Source of the DNA: Gemmatimonadales bacterium
GTDB lineage: Bacteria; Gemmatimonadota; Gemmatimonadetes; Gemmatimonadales; GWC2-71-9
Direction: 5' to 3'
Assembly (NCBI GenBank): GCA_013813145.1
Contig: JACCSE010000142.1
Location: 1 to 7,307, forward strand
DNA: 7,307 bases
Position 1 is the first letter of the stretch. Each line of letters opens with the position of its first letter. A program made the position numbers and the translations under genes. Shown here piece after piece: positions 6,423-7,307 of the stretch. A model generated the notes under the pieces. That model did not search any database. It had not been told where the DNA came from and saw nothing but the letters and a program-made list of their open reading frames with translations.

Positions 6423-6446
6423 TAGTGGTATGCTATTATACTACTA
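6423..6446. promoter_or_regulatory. Operator-like inverted repeat over the promoter of the lysine-tail gene
   Basis: TAGTGGTAT (6423-6431) and ATACTACTA (6438-6446) form a nine-base inverted repeat with one mismatch (G6427 against T6442) around the spacer GCTATT. It covers the proposed -10 element, so a bound dimer would block RNA polymerase. No regulator gene is visible in the window. Palindromy is directly visible; operator function is inferred. Confidence 0.5.
6431..6439 (+). promoter_or_regulatory. Extended -10 promoter element (TGCTATTAT)
   Basis: TGC followed by TATTAT (6434-6439) matches an extended -10 in an AT-rich island inside very GC-rich DNA. Positions 17 to 18 bases upstream (GGGCAA or TGGGCA) are poor -35 matches, as is typical when an extended -10 is present. 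A start near 6446 would give a leader of about 87 bases before GTG 6533. TATGCT at 6429-6434, 16 bases after TTGTGG (6407-6412), is an alternative reading. Confidence 0.5.
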
Positions 6447-6520
6447 GCGTTCGGTCCCGTGTGGTGCGAGAATTCGGGCCGGTGAGGGGGCGACCATCCT
6501 GCCCTCTGGACGCGCAGGTA

Positions 6521-6526
6521 AGGAGG
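6521..6526 (+). promoter_or_regulatory. Shine-Dalgarno AGGAGG deciding the start of the lysine-tail gene
   Basis: AGGAGG ends six bases before GTG 6533 and nine before the alternative GTG 6536. It argues against longer in-frame starts that would read through the promoter island. Confidence 0.75.
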
Positions 6527-6532
6527 AGTACC

Positions 6533-6907
6533 GTGGTGTCGGAACTTGGCGGCTCACAGATCTCGACGTTGCTTGAGACCCTTCCCGGAATTGCCAACGT
6601 ACTGCGCAGTCCGGTGGCGGATGCGCTGGGCAGTGTCATCCGGGCCGCGGCCCGCCTGACGGAGTTCAATGTCGCCGATGCCGAGGAGCTGGTGCGCTAC
6701 GCGACGCGTCGCAGCCTGCTCGCCCAGGACGAGGGCGACCGGATCCTGGCTGAAGTGCACGCCGCGCAGCAGAAGCGGGTCGACCGCGCGGCCGACCGCG
6801 AAAAGGCTCAGCGGGCCAAGGCCAAGACGAGGACGGTAAAGCCGGTCAAAGCGGTCAAGAAGGTGAAGACCGTCAAGAAGGCGGCAAAGGCGAGGCGCCG
6901 CTCCTAG
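6533..6907 (+). CDS. Small protein with helical body and histone-H1-like Lys/Arg tail, unknown function
   Basis: I do not recognise this 124-residue protein. Residues 1-78 look alpha-helical and amphipathic (SQISTLLETLPGIANVLRSP, then a second segment with EELVRYATRRSLLAQDEGDRIL). Residues 79-124 are strongly basic: charged helix QQKRVDRAADREKAQRAKAK, then valine-lysine repeats VKPVKAVKKVKTVKKAAK, then ARRRS. Such tails occur in bacterial H1-like, AlgP-like and HU-extended proteins that bind DNA or polyanions, and in some phasin-like proteins. There is no signal peptide or membrane helix, so it is probably cytoplasmic. The start is one of two adjacent GTG codons; 6533 has better spacing from AGGAGG. 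It has its own promoter with an operator-like palindrome and a leader near 87 bases. Its TAG overlaps the chemoreceptor's stop on the other strand by four bases. Coding is well supported by the ribosome binding site and G/C third positions; function is open. Confidence 0.8.
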   Translation: MVSELGGSQISTLLETLPGIANVLRSPVADALGSVIRAAARLTEFNVADAEELVRYATRRSLLAQDEGDRILAEVHAAQQKRVDRAADREKAQRAKAKTRTVKPVKAVKKVKTVKKAAKARRRS

Positions 6908-7307
6908 GTCCTGAACTCCTGCATGAGCGCCGTCAGCCTTGTCGACCCCTGGAGCAGCTCGCCGGCCGCCGCGGCCATCTCCTCGGTGCTGGCGCTCTGT
7001 TCCTCCGCGGCTGCTGTGACCTCCTCGCTCGCCGAGGCGTGCTCCGTGGCGGCCTGACTCACCTCCTGAGTGCGAAGACCCAGCTCCTCCACGATTCTCC
7101 GGTTCGCCACCGCCTCGCGCTCCACCTCTCCCGCGGCCCCGTGCACCTCGCCGACCGCGCTCGAAATCTGCTCCAGCGCCCGTGCCGCCGCCGCGGCGAC
7201 CGTCTCGATTCCCTGCACCTTCGCCGAGCCGGCTTCCATGGTGTGGGACACCTCGCGCACCTGATTTCGGATGAACTGCACCGTCTTCGCCACGTCCTCC
7301 GCCGCCG
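6904..7307 (-). CDS. Methyl-accepting chemotaxis protein, C-terminal part of signalling domain, partial
   Basis: These are the last 133 codons of a chemoreceptor or MCP-like signal transducer; the gene continues beyond the right edge. The frame starts AAEDVAKTVQFIRNQVREVSHTM, which fits the descending helix just after the hairpin tip that contacts CheA and CheW, so the diagnostic tip itself is off-window. The rest is an unbroken Ala/Glu/Ser-rich coiled coil with heptad spacing. It includes the C-terminal methylation-helix region EEVTAAAEEQSASTEEMAAAA, whose Glu and Gln pairs are candidate CheR/CheB sites. The protein ends ALMQEFRT without a CheR-docking NWETF-type pentapeptide. Valine GTG at 7293-7291 is an internal codon, not a start. 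The sensor domain, membrane topology and ligand are outside the window. The stop TAG is shared in CTAG with the stop of the convergent lysine-tail gene. Confidence 0.93.
   Translation of the reverse strand, partial: AAEDVAKTVQFIRNQVREVSHTMEAGSAKVQGIETVAAAAARALEQISSAVGEVHGAAGEVEREAVANRRIVEELGLRTQEVSQAATEHASASEEVTAAAEEQSASTEEMAAAAGELLQGSTRLTALMQEFRT

Noticed and set aside
6407..6532. N-terminal extension of the lysine-tail protein back to a TTG at 6407
   Set aside because: The extension would translate the AT-rich promoter island and has no ribosome binding site, while AGGAGG lies at ideal spacing before GTG 6533.
1..7307. tRNA, rRNA, CRISPR array, transposase or phage genes
   Set aside because: No cloverleaf-like segment, regularly spaced repeats, or recombinase or transposase motifs were seen on either strand.

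Overview
The window is about two thirds G+C and gene-dense. It encodes a tripartite RND efflux system with an outer-membrane channel, so the host is a high-GC Gram-negative bacterium. The gene mix, the GTG starts, the TATATT-type promoter and a CGAGCGGAGCGAGGGA-type intergenic sequence would fit Gemmatimonadota or a similar lineage. That placement is a guess from style, not a demonstrated assignment.

Layout. Positions 3-2853 carry three tightly coupled + strand genes: the C-terminal end of an RND permease, a TolC-type outer-membrane factor and a lipoprotein membrane-fusion protein. They are joined by 1-base and 4-base stop/start overlaps. The order permease, channel, adaptor differs from the usual adaptor, permease, channel. 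A secreted M14-type zinc carboxypeptidase (2867-4459) starts 13 bases later and may be the last gene of the operon.

Positions 4460-4802 contain no intact gene but are not empty. A GAGCG-rich sequence resembling a dispersed repeat (about 4481-4541) abuts an internally deleted remnant of a Bcp/PrxQ-type peroxiredoxin (about 4545-4751). The remnant keeps the catalytic loop, but with Arg where the peroxidatic Cys should be, and the C-terminal end in the same frame. A likely promoter follows, then signal peptidase I (4803-5531).

On the - strand, convergent with lepB, is a 103-residue four-cysteine zinc-ribbon protein (5544-5855). It is divergent from a secreted plastocyanin-like cupredoxin (5926-6339), which ends in a strong intrinsic terminator (6378-6410). 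Next is an AT-rich promoter overlapped by an operator-like inverted repeat (6423-6446). It drives a small protein with an alpha-helical body and a histone-H1-like lysine/arginine tail (6533-6907). That gene's stop interlocks in the palindrome CTAG with the stop of a chemoreceptor gene on the opposite strand (6904 to the window edge).

The window mainly concerns the cell envelope: drug or metabolite efflux, secreted peptide trimming, signal-peptide removal, periplasmic copper protein and chemosensing. No complete novel system is evident. The items most worth a second look are the peroxiredoxin remnant beside the repeat-like sequence, the operator-like inverted repeat, and the lysine-tailed protein.
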